DNA of 64,000 nt from Maylandia zebra (Eukaryota > Chordata > Actinopteri > Cichliformes > Cichlidae): assembly GCF_041146795.1 (NCBI RefSeq), contig NC_135170.1:8141533-8205532 (forward strand), given 5' to 3'. This document shows positions 45,590-57,910 of the stretch, piece by piece; within the stretch, counting starts at the first letter, position 1, and every line of letters starts with the position of its first letter. The notes beneath the pieces were generated by a model. It ran no database searches, was not told where the DNA came from, and was given only the letters and a program-made list of their open reading frames with translations. The translations under genes were made by a program, and so were the position numbers.

Positions 45590-47056
45590 ATTTTCTTCCT
45601 AAAGATTTTTTTATATACAATGAAAACGTCTGCCCAAAAAGTAAAGCTGACTAGGCCACTCCAGGACTTTCAAATGCTTCTTACGGAGCCACTCCTTTGT
45701 TGCCCGGGCGGTGTGTTTTGGATCATTGTCATGTTGGAAGACCCAGCCTCGTTTCATCTTCAAAGTTCTCACGATACATGGTCCCATTCATTCTGTCCTT
45801 AACACGGATCAGTCGTCCTGTCCCCTTGGCAGAAAAACAGCCCCATAGCATGATGTTTCCACCCCCATGCTTCACAGTAGGTATGGTGTTCTTGGGATGC
45901 AACTCAGTATTCTTCTTCCTCCAAACACAACGAGTTGAGTTTATACCAAAAAGTTCTACTTTGGTTTCATCTTACCACATGACATTCTCCCAATCCTCTG
46001 CTGTATCATCCATGTGCTCTCTGGCAAACTTCAGACGGGCCTGGACATGCACTGGCTTCAGCAGCGGAACACGTCTGGCACTGCGGGATTTTACTACAAT
46101 TACGTTTGCTTGACTCTGTGGATTCTTTTAAAAAACAGTTAAAAACTCTTCTGTTCAAACAAGCCTTTTGTTGATCTACATATTTTATTTTATTTTTTTT
46201 ACATTATTTACATTTGATCTTTTACATTGTATATAATGTCTATTGATTTTATTGTTTATTTTAATATTTTAATATTTGTGTACAGCGCTTTGTGATTGCC
46301 TGTCTGCGAAAAGCGCTTAATAAATAAAGTTTACTTACTTACTTACTTACTTATTCCCTGCCGTTGTAGTGTGTTACTGATGGTGACCTTTGTTACTTTG
46401 GTCCCAGCTCTCTGCAGGTCATTCACCAGGTCCCCCCGTGTGGTTCTGGGATCTTTGCTCACCGTTCTCATTATCATTTTGACCCCACGGGATGAGATCT
46501 TGCGTGGAGCCCCAGATCGAGGGAGATTATCAGTGGTCTTGTATGTCTTCCATTTTCTGATGATTGCTCCCACAGTTGATTTTTTCACACCAAGCTGCTT
46601 GCCTATTGTAGATTCACTCTTCCCAGTCTGGTGCAGGTCTACAATACTTTTCCTGGTGTCCTTCGAAAGCTCTTTGGTCTTGGCCATGGCGGAGTTTGGA
46701 GTCTGACTGTTTAAGGCTGTGGACAGGTGTCTTTTATACAGATGATGAGTTCAAACAGGTGCCATTCATACAGGTAACGAGTGGGGGACAGAAAAGCTTC
46801 TTACAGAAGATGTTACAGGTCTGTGAGAGCCAGAGATTTTCCTTGTTTGAGGTGACCAAATACTTATTTTCCACCCTAATTTACGAATAAATTCTTTACA
46901 AATCCTACCATGTGGATTCATGGATTTTTTTTTTCACATTCTGTCTCTCACAGTTGAAGTGTACCTCTGGTGCAAGTTACTGACCTCTGTCATCATTTTA
47001 AGTGGGGTAACTTGCACAATCGGTGGCTGACTAAATACTTTTTTGCCCCACTGTAT
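45590..47056 (-). pseudogene. Tc1-like transposon relic, interrupted
   Basis: Transcribed from the right. The terminal repeat at 47030-47056 reads, on the minus strand, CAGTGGGGCAAAAAAGTAT. The transposase N-terminus is open at 46687-46343 ([19 protein letters not shown], then [14 protein letters not shown]: a Tc1 helix-turn-helix). It is cut by a LINE/SINE tail at about 46097-46345 and resumes as KPVHVQARLKFAREH, then [13 protein letters not shown]. The C-terminus degenerates (RPGNKGVAP) and the left terminal repeat is missing. Confidence 0.85.
46097..46345 (+). repeat. LINE/SINE 3' tail inserted in the Tc1 relic
   Basis: It contains GTACAGCGCTTTGTGATTG, AAGCGCTTAATAAATAAAG and five ACTT repeats, an L2-type 3' end. 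It splits the Tc1 transposase reading frame. Confidence 0.65.
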
Positions 47057-47584
47057 GTAATCTGCTAGTAGGTTCTTACACGGAAGGCAAGAAGGGTCTG
47101 CATCAGAATACATGTCTGGAAGCTCTTAAGAACAAATTGAGGATCCAGGTATACCTCTAAGAATGGCCTCCCATGATTCATCACCAGTTGCTGAACCTAT
47201 GTCCGCTTCCCACCACCTTTTGTTTTGCTCAAGAGATCATGTCATTAATTATCATTATCGTGTCATTACTTAACCCATACAGGGTGGCAATTAGTCTGTT
47301 CTTTGGTGGTGACAGTGATCAAATATTGTCTGTCACCATCTGGTAAATTTGGAAAGGAAGGAAAATCTCCAGATATCTGAAGAAATTTGAGTTTGAAAAA
47401 TTAAAGGTCACTTAGTTAAAAGAATGGGAAAACATTTTCCCTTAAAAACATTTTAAACAAAAATTTAATGCCTTTTGTGTGCCATAATTGATAATAGGCA
47501 TCCAAAGAGTAAACATGGTTTACCAAAGATGCATACACATGATGTCCCTTTAAGACCAATTGTCTGTATGATCAACACGGTCAC

Positions 47585-49060
47585 CTATAACATCTCAAAG
47601 TTTCTGGCTTCGAACCTTTAACCATCTGGTAGGCAGCTCTGAACACCACATCCAGAAAACCTTGGATTTTGTTGAGAAGATGAGAGATTTCATTATGGAA
47701 GCAGATGAAACAATGGTCTTGTGTGATGTTGCATCTCTCTTCACTTGCGTTCCAGTCACTGAAGCAGTGGAGGTAGTTCATAAGGGATTACAGGATGACC
47801 CCAACTTCAGCAACAGACCTACTCTCGGCACTGACCAAGTGTGTTTTCTTTTGGAAGAAAAACACCATTTTCACGTACAAGTGTCAGTACTACATGCAGA
47901 AAGATGCGTGTTCAAGTCATTGGTTCAGGTATGTGGACAATATCTGAGTGAAAATCAAATCAAGCGAAAATCCTTAGTGATCTCGTATGTGTCAGGAGAA
48001 TTGGAACACTTGAGGCACATTTTTTTTATACACTGCGCCTCTCCAAAACACACTGCACAAAATTTGGTCCACCCCAAGGATCGGGTACCCTGACACAAAC
48101 AGAGTAATATAGTGTATGATTTTAAGTGCTGGGAGGATTGCCATGATTCATACATCGGGGAAACAAAATGACCTCTGGCTATGCAGATGGCACAACACAG
48201 AAGAGCTAACTCGTCAGACCTGAACTACAAAGTCTATTTACACCTAAAGACCAGTGACCACTCTGAGGTGGAGGTGTGGTCTCTGGCTCAGCTGCAGGGA
48301 AGGGTGGTGCAGCAAGCTCAAGGGGCAGTTCCAGGGAGGTTGGTGGGACAGGTGTGTGGTGTTTTGTTAATGAGATCGCTCTCTTCCTTTATGATTTAGT
48401 AAAACTGGAGCGGCGTGTGGGAGAGGAGTGTCGGAGTGCAGCTGGAAAGCTGCATGAGTGGGTGCTGAGCCAAAAGTAGAGAGATAAACTGTCAGTTGTG
48501 TCTCACTACAATAAAAGAGAAAATCAGCACAGACAGCATGTCCACCTTTTGCACACACTCTTTCAATGATGATTATGTACACATCCTGGACAGGGAAGAA
48601 CATTGGTTTGAGCGTGGTGTCACGGAGGCAATTTACACAAAAAAGGAAAGACCACCTCTGAATCAAGGAGGGGGGCCTAAGTTTACATCTTTCCCCATCT
48701 TACAATGCTGTGATTGTAACCATTCCCCAACGCTCTGTGAATAGTACTTATGGTCCCTGATCAGTGGTCTTTGATCAATGTGTTTTCATCAGTTTGTTGA
48801 TCAATGGTTAGGACAGTTTGAATATTAATGATAAAAAAACTGACCTCACAGGCCATTGTTCATTCAGTGAGCTAGTTTCAGTTATTGTGCAAATGTACTG
48901 TTTATAATGTACTCAGTACATCAGTGTTTATAAGTCTGAAGAAGTCACTTGGATGAGTGATGAAATGTTTCTCCAACTGAAACGCTACATCCAGATGAAC
49001 AGAATCAACCTTTTGGGATTTACTTACCTGGATGACTGAGCATGCATCAAGACACGACCA
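47585..49060 (+). pseudogene. Penelope-like retroelement relic with GIY-YIG-type C-terminus
   Basis: The RT part reads DETMVLCDVASLFTCVPV and TEAVEVVHKGL, the pattern of Penelope-like RTs (SYDVSALFTxVPV). After a large deletion comes KRKSLVISYVSGELEHLR, then LVHPKDRVP and CHDSYIGETK...AQHRRANSSD, the GIY-YIG-type endonuclease context. The end is VHILDREEHWFERGVTEAIY then NQGGG. Stops and an insertion near 48265-48550 break it. The 3' region carries TGATGAAATGTTTCTCC. Confidence 0.8.
48264..48550 (+). repeat. Insertion within the Penelope-like relic
   Basis: The element's reading leaves its expected path after LHLKTSDHS and resumes at HSFNDDYVHILDRE. The words CACTCT occur at both edges and may be the target duplication. 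The insert contains GGCTCAGCTGCAGGGAAGG and an ACAATAAAAGAG tail. Confidence 0.5.
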
Positions 49061-49871
49061 TTTCAATTATATTGAGCCTTCCAGCAACAGACAAAGGAAG
49101 GTCTTTCCATCTGTCAAAATCAGATTTACATTTCTTTAAAAGAAGAGAAAAATTTTTTGTTAAAGTGTTTGCAATTTACGTGTCACTTCCACTCCAAGAT
49201 ATTTGAAAGAAAGATATTTGGCCAGGGGCTCTATAACAACTGCAAAGAGGAGTGGGGACAACGGGCATCCCTCGCATGTGCCTCCACTAACTGCCACCTG
49301 GTTGGAATAAAGTAACTTTATCCATGAAATTAAACCAACCCCAAAGCCAAACTTATGGAGTGTAGCAAGTAAAACTTCCCACTCGGTCAAAAGCTTTCTC
49401 TGCCTCAAGAGATAAGATGATTTCAGTGCTTGGATGGGTGACTCCAGCCCACAATTTGACTACATTTTTGTCACTCAGAGCAGATTGGCAGCCATAAAAT
49501 ACAATCAAGGCTTTTGAGTCAAGAAGGATGATATATTTTAGCATGTTATTTCACAAGTCACTAGCTTATCAGTGTGCAGTGTCCTTCAGTGTGCAGTGTC
49601 CTCACTGTCCCTTGTCACTTATCCAGCATATGACCATCTGCCACATCCAGTTTTAAACACAAAGGAGACAGTAAAAACACTCAACTGGAGTCTTTATAGT
49701 GGGAATTCAATAACCACTGGGTGGTTCACTAGAATGACTGTGATGTGCTATGTTTACTCTGTTATTCTAGATCAAAATAACTAGTATGAAATAGCCCTAC
49801 AGATTTCTGCTTCTAACAAACATTGTTGAGATAACAAATAAGCAATTTCATTGCTTTACTTCTGCCTGATT

Positions 49872-50160
49872 GAAATTGCATGCACCACTGTGGTGTAGTG
49901 ATTAGCACAGCAAGAAGGTCCAGAGTTCAATTCCACCATCAGGCCAGGGCCTTTTTGTGTGAGAGTGAGTTTGCATGTTCTCTGCATGTCTGCATGGGTT
50001 CTGTCCAGGTACTCCAGCTTCCTACCATAGTCCAAAGACATGCAGTTAGTGGGGTTAGGTTAGTTGGCAATTCTAAATTGCCCTTTGGTGTGAATGTGAG
50101 TGACAATGGTTGTCTGTCTGGCAACCTGTCAAGGGTGTAGCTTGCCAGCAATCCTGAGCC
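49872..50160 (+). repeat. SINE-like dispersed repeat
   Basis: It contains GTGGTGTAGTGATTAGCAC, GGTCCAGAGTTCAATTCCAC (degenerate box B) and CAAAGACATGCAGTTAGTGG, a very common teleost repeat. Confidence 0.6.
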
Positions 50161-51105
50161 AAAAAATAAATAAATACAAGAAAAATGGTGGCACACTACC
50201 AAGAACATGCTTGGTAGCTGCAAAAGTCCTGAACCCAATAAAGTAACTCTGGAAAATCCTCAAAATACCTTTCATAGGCAACCTAGTTGAGCAATTTCTA
50301 CAAGAGCCATCTAAAAGAACAGTGTGCCAAGCTTGAATGATGAAGCTTGAAGCTGTCATTGCCTTCAAAAGTACTTAATTTAAGTAATAATTTTGCTTGC
50401 ATAAGAAAATTAGGTATTTTATATCTGTCTATTTGTTTTATTCATTTGACTTGAATTGGAACAAGTCCCACTTTATCAACAAATTATTTTTTTAGATTAA
50501 GAATGAAAATGAAATGAAAATACTGCACGAATTTACTGTGTCAGTAAGGAAATTTGGCATATAAAATCCTACTAAATAGAATGTACTGATTACAGATTCA
50601 GACACCTATTATAATATGCTAATATGAATTCCAATTTGTCACACATTTTTCCGAAGCAAATGTTGAGCTAATCCTCTAACTGCCAAAACTGCTACCTATT
50701 TATGCTTCACAACGTGAATGGGCAATCGAATGGAATATAACGTTTGAGAGCCAAAATGACATGAATACACCATACATGTATTAGAAATTAAGAAACCCTT
50801 CATGAAATACTAACAAAGTGAAATCTATTAATTTGAGTTGTTGGACAGGAAATTGTCTCCTTTCTTTGATTTGCATGAACAGACCAGGTGGATGAGTTAT
50901 TTTGCTCCTCACATCATCAACCACAGATTGAGACCCACAATGAACCAAGAAGTTTTACACTTTATTACATTACTTATTATTTTTTTTACATTACATAGTT
51001 TGCATTTAGGTTCATTTTTGTTCTTTGTTTGCTTTGGTGTTGAATCCAGTCCTTGGTTAGAACAGATAAAAGCTTTTTTCAAAGCTCTCTGTTTTCATGA
51101 TTCTG
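50161..51105. other. No gene seen
   Basis: AT-rich non-coding DNA without recognised repeats. Confidence 0.4.
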
Positions 51106-51375
51106 GATTCAATTTTATTTATACAGCACCAAATCACCAAATCACAACAACAGTCATCTCTGTACCTTAAAGTGTAAGGTAAAGACCCTACAAAAATACA
51201 GAGAAAATCCCAACAATCAGATGACCCCCTATAGACAAGCACTTGGCAAGAGTGGAAAGGAAAAACTACTTTTTAACATGAAGAAACCTTCAGCAAAACC
51301 AGGTTAAGAAGAGGTAGTGATCCATCACAACTGGTTTTGGGTGGGAGGAGGAAGACAATACAAAAAATACATACT
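51106..51375 (-). repeat. Common teleost LINE-3'-like repeat
   Basis: The plus strand reads CAATTTTATTTATACAGCAC, AAATCACAACAACAGTC and AGATGACCCCCTATAGACAA. On the minus strand it ends in TAAATAAAATTG, as expected for a retroposon tail. Confidence 0.55.
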
Positions 51376-52440
51376 GCAATTGAACCATATGGTAATAATA
51401 ACTAATGATTAAATGCAAAGTGGTGTATAAATACATAGTGAGTAAAAAAAGTGAGTGAAGAAGAATCACTGAGTGCATCATGGGAAGCTGCCACCACCCT
51501 AGGTCCTTTACAGCATAAATAAACAAGGTTTTTAGGATCACCTGATCAAGATTAAAATAATCAGTTGTCATAACTGCCCAAGTATTTGAAAAAATCCTAT
51601 TACAATAATTTGTTGGTAGTTTCCAAATGCCTTCAGACTTGAATTCTAAAGACTTTCATTGTGATTGGTAGTAATTTATAGTGAAAGTTACCTTAGAACA
51701 TGTGTTACTGCTGATTTTATTAAATGAAAGATAGTTCCATAGTTTAGGTAAATAAAGAGTTGAAAGACATGACACACTTACTCCACACCACCGTAAGTAC
51801 AAGTATAAGTACATAGGTATAAGAAAAACTGCAACAGCAAACTCATTTTTCTATTCTGGGTACTGTGGGCAACAAAACTATGGATGTTAAACTATTTGAT
51901 TGTCATGATAAAAACAAGTCCAATAGCCATATGTTATACAGATACAATTGTGTTCTTTGATCATTTGATCAAAAATACCAACCCTTTGGAAAAGAGTTTG
52001 GCAGTGTCCACATGCAAACTCTGCAAAGCATGACATCTGTAAAAAGTCCGGTGATGAAGCTGAAATCAAAGACAATAAGAAAATCTCATTGTCATGCATG
52101 GTCACAAATGATGCTATTTATCCTTGCATGGGAAATATGCACTCAATAATATATCTGCACAGGATGTTCTTCGTTTTTTTCTGCATAACATGTGTTTCTG
52201 ATGAGGCCCGCATCAGCCATGTAGTACCACACTTGCCACTGTAGTCAGTCCCTATCTGAATATATGTGAGTAATATGTGATTATAAAGCGAGTAAGAGCT
52301 GTATGATCAATGACAATGAGAAATACAATGATGTCCATATACTGTTGTCCATACATAACACATTTAGTTATGCTAGCTTAGCCTGCAAGGGGGCTTCACA
52401 TGATGCACTAAGCATTTTTCTTTTCTCACCTCTTTTACTC
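51376..52440. other. No gene seen
   Basis: Non-coding sequence without recognisable features. Confidence 0.4.
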
Positions 52441-53020
52441 AGTATGTATTTACACACCACCTCCCTCACCACCAACTGGTCACGGCAGAAAGACTTTCCC
52501 ACATTTTAAGTCTGGTCTGCTTCCAGGATGAGGCAACAAACATCCTTGAGTACATCAGGAAAATGTCCATAACTGACCGTGTGCTTAGTGAATACCTCAG
52601 GCAGCAGTAATCATGGCAGCACAGGAGCTTTGAGTTCTGAGCACAAGAGATGCAGGCTGTGCAAAGACGCCCCGAGACAATCCAGCACATAACAGCAGGA
52701 TGCAAGATGCTAGCAGGCACAACATACATGGAACAACATAACCAAGTGGCTGGCATAGTATACAGGAACATCTGTGTCAAGTATGGCCTGAAAGTCCCAA
52801 GGTAATGCGATACGCCCCCCCCCCCCCCCCCGGGTGATTAAGAATGACCGAGCTAAGATCTTCTCTGACTTTCAGATATAGACAGACAAACTGATGATGA
52901 CTAACGAACTGGACATAGTATCTTAGAGCATAGAAGCTTGAGAAATATCAAGAGCTGAGAGAGAAGCTCCAGAAGATGTGGAGAGGGAGGGAGGCTAGCT
53001 CATGTAGTCTGCAAATGCAA
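52441..53020 (+). pseudogene. LINE C-terminal relic, R4/Dong-like pattern
   Basis: The plus-strand frames read ETIQHITAGCKMLAGTTYME, QHNQVAGIVYRNICVKYGL, then, after a poly-C run at 52817-52832, VIKNDRAKIFSDFQI. Fish LINEs with a restriction-like endonuclease carry this CCHC-then-endonuclease C-terminus, as I remember them. Several stops are present. Confidence 0.5.
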
Positions 53021-53530
53021 GAGAGATTATAGGACTCTTTTTAAGAAATAATTTTGTCAAATTTACATTTAATTTATCACTGTCAAAAGATCCCTTAAGG
53101 TCTATTTGGTACTGGTACAGGTCCACACCACATAAAAAAGCAACAATAACACCTTGAGAACATTTCATACAAAGTATGTTTCAGAACCTGGGCTGAGTTG
53201 TGAATCGATTTGTTATGTGTGTGTACTAGAGGACAACACACACATTTTCTGTAAATTTCCAAGACATTTTAGCAACAAGAACAGCATAGTTACATATGTT
53301 TGGCACATGCAGATTAAATGCAACATGTGCATTGCTCCTCAAATATGGATCTAGTGAAGAAAACCGTGTCTGAGTGTTTGATCAATTACACAGATTGGGA
53401 TAATTCATTGTTCCAAGCCCCAGACTTCCAAGTTATTCAGCTGTATTAGGACATTATCAGCCTGTACTTCAGCCAGTTGGCTGTCACTGAAACACACACA
53501 ATATATACATACATATACATACATACATAC

Positions 53531-53537
<7 letters not shown>

Positions 53538-53589
<52 letters not shown>

Positions 53590-53608
53590 GATAGATAGAT
53601 AGATAGAT
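53538..53608 (+). repeat. (GT)n and (ATAG)n compound microsatellite
   Basis: About 25 GT units followed by five TAGA units. Confidence 0.95.
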
Positions 53609-53703
53609 GAGTATGAACAGGACAATTCTGTGATGTTGAATGTTGAAAAGCACTTCAGTGGCTCTCCCTATTTCCCAGGAGGTCACCACAGTAGATGGAT
53701 CAT

Positions 53704-53720
53704 CATGTTTGTATTTGTAT
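53704..53720 (+). repeat. 17-bp target-site duplication of the LINE, left copy
   Basis: CATGTTTGTATTTGTAT, repeated exactly at 57182-57198. Confidence 0.92.
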
Positions 53721-53744
53721 TGATCAACAAATAAAGATTTTCAA

Positions 53745-54335
53745 GATGGCGGCGCGCACAGACGCAGCGGCTCACTGCTCCTCACGTTCGGTGTTTTGTT
53801 TTTTACTTTTTCTACGTGTATCTCTGTGGATGTGTGTGTTTTTTATTATTATACATCGAGTAGAGTCCACCTACAGTCGTCAGGACCTTCTGAGTTTGGG
53901 ATTACGCTGTGCAAGGAGCATTACATCGGACTACCACCACTTTCATGGCATTCCGGAGGACATAATAAGAGTTCCAGGGTCTCCGTGGTTGGTTCTTCCC
54001 AGCGGCAAGACAAAGAGGAAACGTAAACAAAGGAGGCAAAAGCGTGGCTGCAGGGCGGGCCCACTAGCTCGGCTAAAGAAAAAGCCATTTAAGCCACCGC
54101 TTCCGAGTATTTTCCTCTCCAACGTCAGGTCCATAACCAACAAAATCGACGAACTGAGATTACAAATTGCAGTCAACAAGTGTGTACGGGACAGCAGCAT
54201 AATATTACTCACAGAGACTTGGCTGCAGCCATCAATTCTGGACTCGGCTATTGAGCTAGCAGGCCGCACGGTCCACCATCACGACAGGAACGGCCACTCC
54301 GGTAAGATCAAAGGAGGGGGTTTATGCATCTACAC
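53745..54335 (+). CDS. LINE ORF, N-terminal part with endonuclease start
   Basis: It starts in frame at MAARTDAAAHCSSRS. PSIFLSNVRSITNKIDELRL and IILLTETWLQPSI are the first two AP-endonuclease motifs (N and E boxes). A basic stretch (KTKRKRKQRRQKRG) precedes them. The frame is cut at GGGLCIYT by the MITE. Confidence 0.85.
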
Positions 54336-54561
54336 CAGGGGTGGCAAACTCCAGGCCTCAAGAGCCGGTGTCCTGCAGGTTTTAGATGTGTCCTTGATTC
54401 ATCACAGCTGATTTAAATGGCTAAATTACCTCCCCAACATTTCTTGTAGTTCTCCAGGAGCCCGGTTATGAACTAATCATTTGACTCAGGTGTGTTTACC
54501 CAGGGTGTTATCTAAAACCTGCAGGACATCGGCTCTCGAGGCCTGGAGTTTGCCACCCCTG
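54336..54561. mobile_element. hAT MITE (226 bp) inside the LINE ORF
   Basis: The ends CAGGGGTGGCAAACTCCAGG and the matching inverse at 54542-54561 are perfect inverted repeats (24 bp in all). An exact 8-bp duplication ATCTACAC lies at 54328-54335 and 54562-54569. Removing the MITE and one duplication restores the LINE reading frame (CIYTNDSW). Confidence 0.92.
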
Positions 54562-56841
54562 ATCTACACCAATGACAGCTGGTGCAAAAACACAAAGACT
54601 GTAGACAGCCATTGTTCCCCGGATTTGGAATATTTGACTGTGAAGTGCAGACCCGTCTACATACCTCGCGAGTTTACTGTTGTCATGGTAACGGCTGTGT
54701 ATGTACCACCCGATGCTAATGCTAACTCGGCCATGGAGGAGCTGCACAAGACAATAAGCAACCAGCAGAACTCCCATCCAAACGCAGTGCACATTATAGC
54801 TGGGGACTTCAACCATGCTGATTTAAGGTCAGTATTCCCCAGATTTGAACAGCATATTAAATGTGTAACGAGGGGGGAAAACGCATTGGATAAAGCCTAC
54901 AGCAACATCCAAAAAGGCTACAGAGCAACCCCTCTACCACATCTAGGTTTGTCAGACCACATGTCCATGCTGCTGATCCCTGCATACACTCCCATTAGGA
55001 GAAGAGCCCCCCCAGTCACAAAAACTATGAAAACCTGGCCAGAAGGTGCATCACATCAGCTGCAGGACTGTTTTGAAAACACGGACTGGAGTGTGTTCAA
55101 ACATCAGGACCTTGAAGAGCACACAACATCAGTGCTCTCATATATTAACTTCTGTGCCAACAGTGTCACTGTGGACAAACTTCTCCGGGTGTATTCCAAC
55201 CAGAAACCCTGGATGACTAAAGAGGTCCAGGTCCTGCTGAAGCAACGTGACGCCGCTTTTAGATCCGGTGATGGTATGCAGTACAGTCCAGCCAGATCTG
55301 AGTTGAAAAGAGGCATCAGAGAGGCCAAGAGAAGGATCAAAGACCACTTCAGCACCAACAACTCACGACAGGTATGGCAGGGAGTTCAGCACTTAACCAA
55401 CTACAAACCTTGCAATACCACGTTGACTGAGGGTAACGCGGAGCTTGCGGAGGAGCTGAACCACTTCTTCGCACGCTTTGAGGTGAAGGCACCAGAGGCA
55501 GCAGCAGCAAAAACATCGGACAGCAGCAGCAGCCCAAGCCTCATAGTGCAGGAATATGAGGTGAGGCGCACACTGAGGGCAGTGAACCCCAGGAAGGCCG
55601 CCGGACCAGATGGGGTAACCGCAAAGGTCCTAAAAGAGTGTGCAGACCAGCTGGCTGGGGTCTTCACTAAGATCTTCAACAGTTCACTGTCCCAGTCCTG
55701 CATCCCGCCGTGCCTAAAGTCAGCCACAATTGTCCCACTGCCAAAGCATACTAACATTAGCAGCCTCAACGACTACCGACCAGTTGCTCTAACACCTGTT
55801 ATAATGAAGTGCTTCAAGAAACTGGTCCGACTTCACATCATGTCCTGCTTGCCACCCACACTCGACCCGCTCCAGTTCGCATACAGAGCTAACAGATCAA
55901 CTGAAGATGCCATTGCTACAACGCTCCACACCACCATCTCTCACCTGGAAGTGCAGGGCCATTACGCCAGGCTGCTCTTTGTTGACTTTAGCTCTGCTTT
56001 CAATACAATACTCCCGGACAGACTAATAGTTAAACTGCTGGAAATTGGACTTCCTTCCACCACCGGCTCTCCACAAGGCTGTGTACTGAATCCCCTACTG
56101 TACACTCTGTACACACATGACTGTGTTAGTTCCCACCCAGACAACACAGTCATCACGTTTGCAGATGATACCACCGTGGTGGGGCTCATCTCAGGGGGAG
56201 ATGAGACTGCGTACAGAGCTGAAGTTCAGAGGCTGTCAGATTGGTGTGTAGATAACAACCTGGACCTCAATACCACCAAGACAAAAGAACTGGTAGTTGA
56301 CTTCAGAAGGAGGAAGTCCGAGCTGCAGCCTGTCAGCATCAACGGGCAGTGCGTGGAAAGGGTCTCAATTTTCAAGTTTCTGGGTGTGCACATAGACACA
56401 GACCTACAATGGAGCTCTAACACCTCTGCGGTCTTATAGAAGGCCCAACAGCGTCTCCACTTTCTGAGAATCCTCAGAAAAATGGACCCGAAGAAGGAGC
56501 TGCTGACCGTCTTCTACCGCTGCTCCATTGAAAGTGTGCTGACATATTGCATCAGTGTGTGGTTCTCCAGCTGCACCACAGGACACAGAAAGGCACTCCA
56601 GAGGGTCATCAATATGGCCCAAAAAATCAATGGACATCCTCTTCCCTCCCTGAAGGACCTGTACAGCACTCGCTGTCTCAAGAGGGCACGCAGCATCCTA
56701 CAGGACTGCACACACCCAGGACACCGGGTGTTTAAGCTGCTGCCGTCTGGCAGGAGGTTCAGGCTGCTGAGGTCCCGAACAAATAGACTCAAGGACAGCT
56801 TTTACAACAGGGCAATAGCCCCGATCAATGCAAATAGCTGA
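54562..56841 (+). pseudogene. LINE ORF, endonuclease C-part and reverse transcriptase
   Basis: Endonuclease motifs are IIAGDFNHADLR and HLGLSDHMSML. RT motifs are NPRKAAGPDGV, RPVALTPVIMKCFK, LLFVDFSSAFNTI, GSPQGCVLNPLLYTLYTHDC and ITFADDTTVVGL. The segment normally between IGLP and TGSPQGC (about 35 residues, including the WxxDFL region) is missing without frame loss. A TAG at 56437-56439 follows SSNTSAVL. The frame beyond it (KAQQRLHFLRILRKMDP ... RRFRLLRSRTNRLKDS) continues to 56841. Confidence 0.85.
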
Positions 56842-57198
56842 CCTGACTGGCTACCTCCCTGGACTTTTTTAGGGGGGAGGTAACAGTGTTTAAAACAATA
56901 ACAATAATAATATTTATATTTATAACAAGATGCAATAATAATTAATGTGCAATAATAACACTGTGCAATACACATACACTTATTCTTCTTTTTTATACTA
57001 AGTTAATATACTGTGTTGTGTTGTTTGTTGCGTTGTGATGTGTCATATCGTGTCGTGTTGTGTTATATGTAGTGCCGACGTAGGACAGTTTTCCAATTTC
57101 ATTGTACTACTGTACTATGTATGACTGTGCAATGACAATAAAGAGTTATCTATTATCTATTATCTATTATCTATCTATTAACATGTTTGTATTTGTAT

Positions 57199-57504
57199 CT
57201 GATGGAAGCCATCATTCATCCAGACTAGAGACCGGCACTAGGAATGCACTAGTTTGTAAATCCCTAAGGCTGGATTTGTGCCTCTACCTGTTCTTTTGTA
57301 TTTAAAGTAAATATGTTTGCCATTGTTGACACGAGGTCCGCAGACCGTCACAAGAGAAAGAGATAGCGATTTGCAGAGTGTTTTTCAAACCTAGGTAAGC
57401 GACTCATGTTGTAACTGATGTCAGACGCCGGAGATTTTGGCGGAAAATTAAAGCGAATGGTAGTTTACATTTGAACAAATTCCTTTAAGCTTCAGTATTA
57501 CCAA
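57199..57504. other. No gene recognised
   Basis: About 57310-57470 is GC-richer (GACGCCGGAGATTTTGGCGG) and may be the 5' end of the neighbouring L1-like relic. No exon is supported. Confidence 0.35.
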
Positions 57505-57672
57505 ATACACTTATCAATTGTCTTATAACTAACAACATTTGTCTAAATCATCTCCAACACCCTGGAGAACAACGGGGAGAGTTTAGAGGCTCTCCAACAT
57601 TACATTGATCAGTGCTTCCAGGATCTCGTGATGAAGAAGGCCCAGAGTGCAGCTTCCCCCAAACCTGACACG
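57505..57672 (+). pseudogene. L1-like ORF1 relic, left part
   Basis: The frame reads NTLENNGESLEALQHYIDQ and KKAQSAASPKPDTP and then meets the tail of the L2 LINE. The other half lies at 61275-61440. Confidence 0.55.
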
Positions 57673-57673
57673 C

Positions 57674-57738
<65 letters not shown>
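57674..57738 (-). repeat. (TGA)n tail of the L2 LINE
   Basis: About 21 units of ATC on the plus strand, at the 3' end of the L2 LINE. Confidence 0.95.
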
Positions 57739-57739
<1 letters not shown>

Positions 57740-57910
57740 TTATTTATTTATATAGCACTTTAAAAACACACCTGGTAGACCAAAGTGCTGTACAATACTA
57801 ATATGCACATAGTAATAAAACCAGACATAGCAATAAAGTTAAAAAACAATAAAAAATGAAAAAAATAAATAAAAAATAAAAATAATAAAAATAATAATAA
57901 AATAAAAATG

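Larger units (their letters stand above)
47080..49550 (-). pseudogene. L1-like LINE relic, interrupted by a Penelope-like element
   Basis: The minus-strand pieces at 49550-49165 read LSLEAEKAFDRV, LLATLHKFGFGVGLISWIKL and EGCPLSPLLFAVVIEPLAKY, which are L1-clade RT motifs. A piece near 47560-47250 (FLQISGDFPSFPNLPDGDRQ) looks like the matching C-terminal part. The plus-strand element at 47585-49060 lies between them. Confidence 0.6.
53721..57181 (+). mobile_element. Full-length LINE (Rex1/CR1-like) with target duplications, inactivated
   Basis: Flanked by an exact 17-bp duplication. The 5' end holds CAAGATGGCGGCGCGCAC and the 3' end ACAATAAAGAGTTATCTATT with TATCTAT repeats. One long ORF encodes an AP-like endonuclease and RT, but it is broken by a MITE (54336-54561), by an in-frame loss inside RT, and by a TAG at 56437-56439. 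The duplication is unmutated, so insertion is fairly recent. Confidence 0.88.

Noticed and set aside
54508-54816. Opposite-strand frames within LINE ORFs
   Set aside because: They are shadows of the LINE endonuclease and RT coding sequence.
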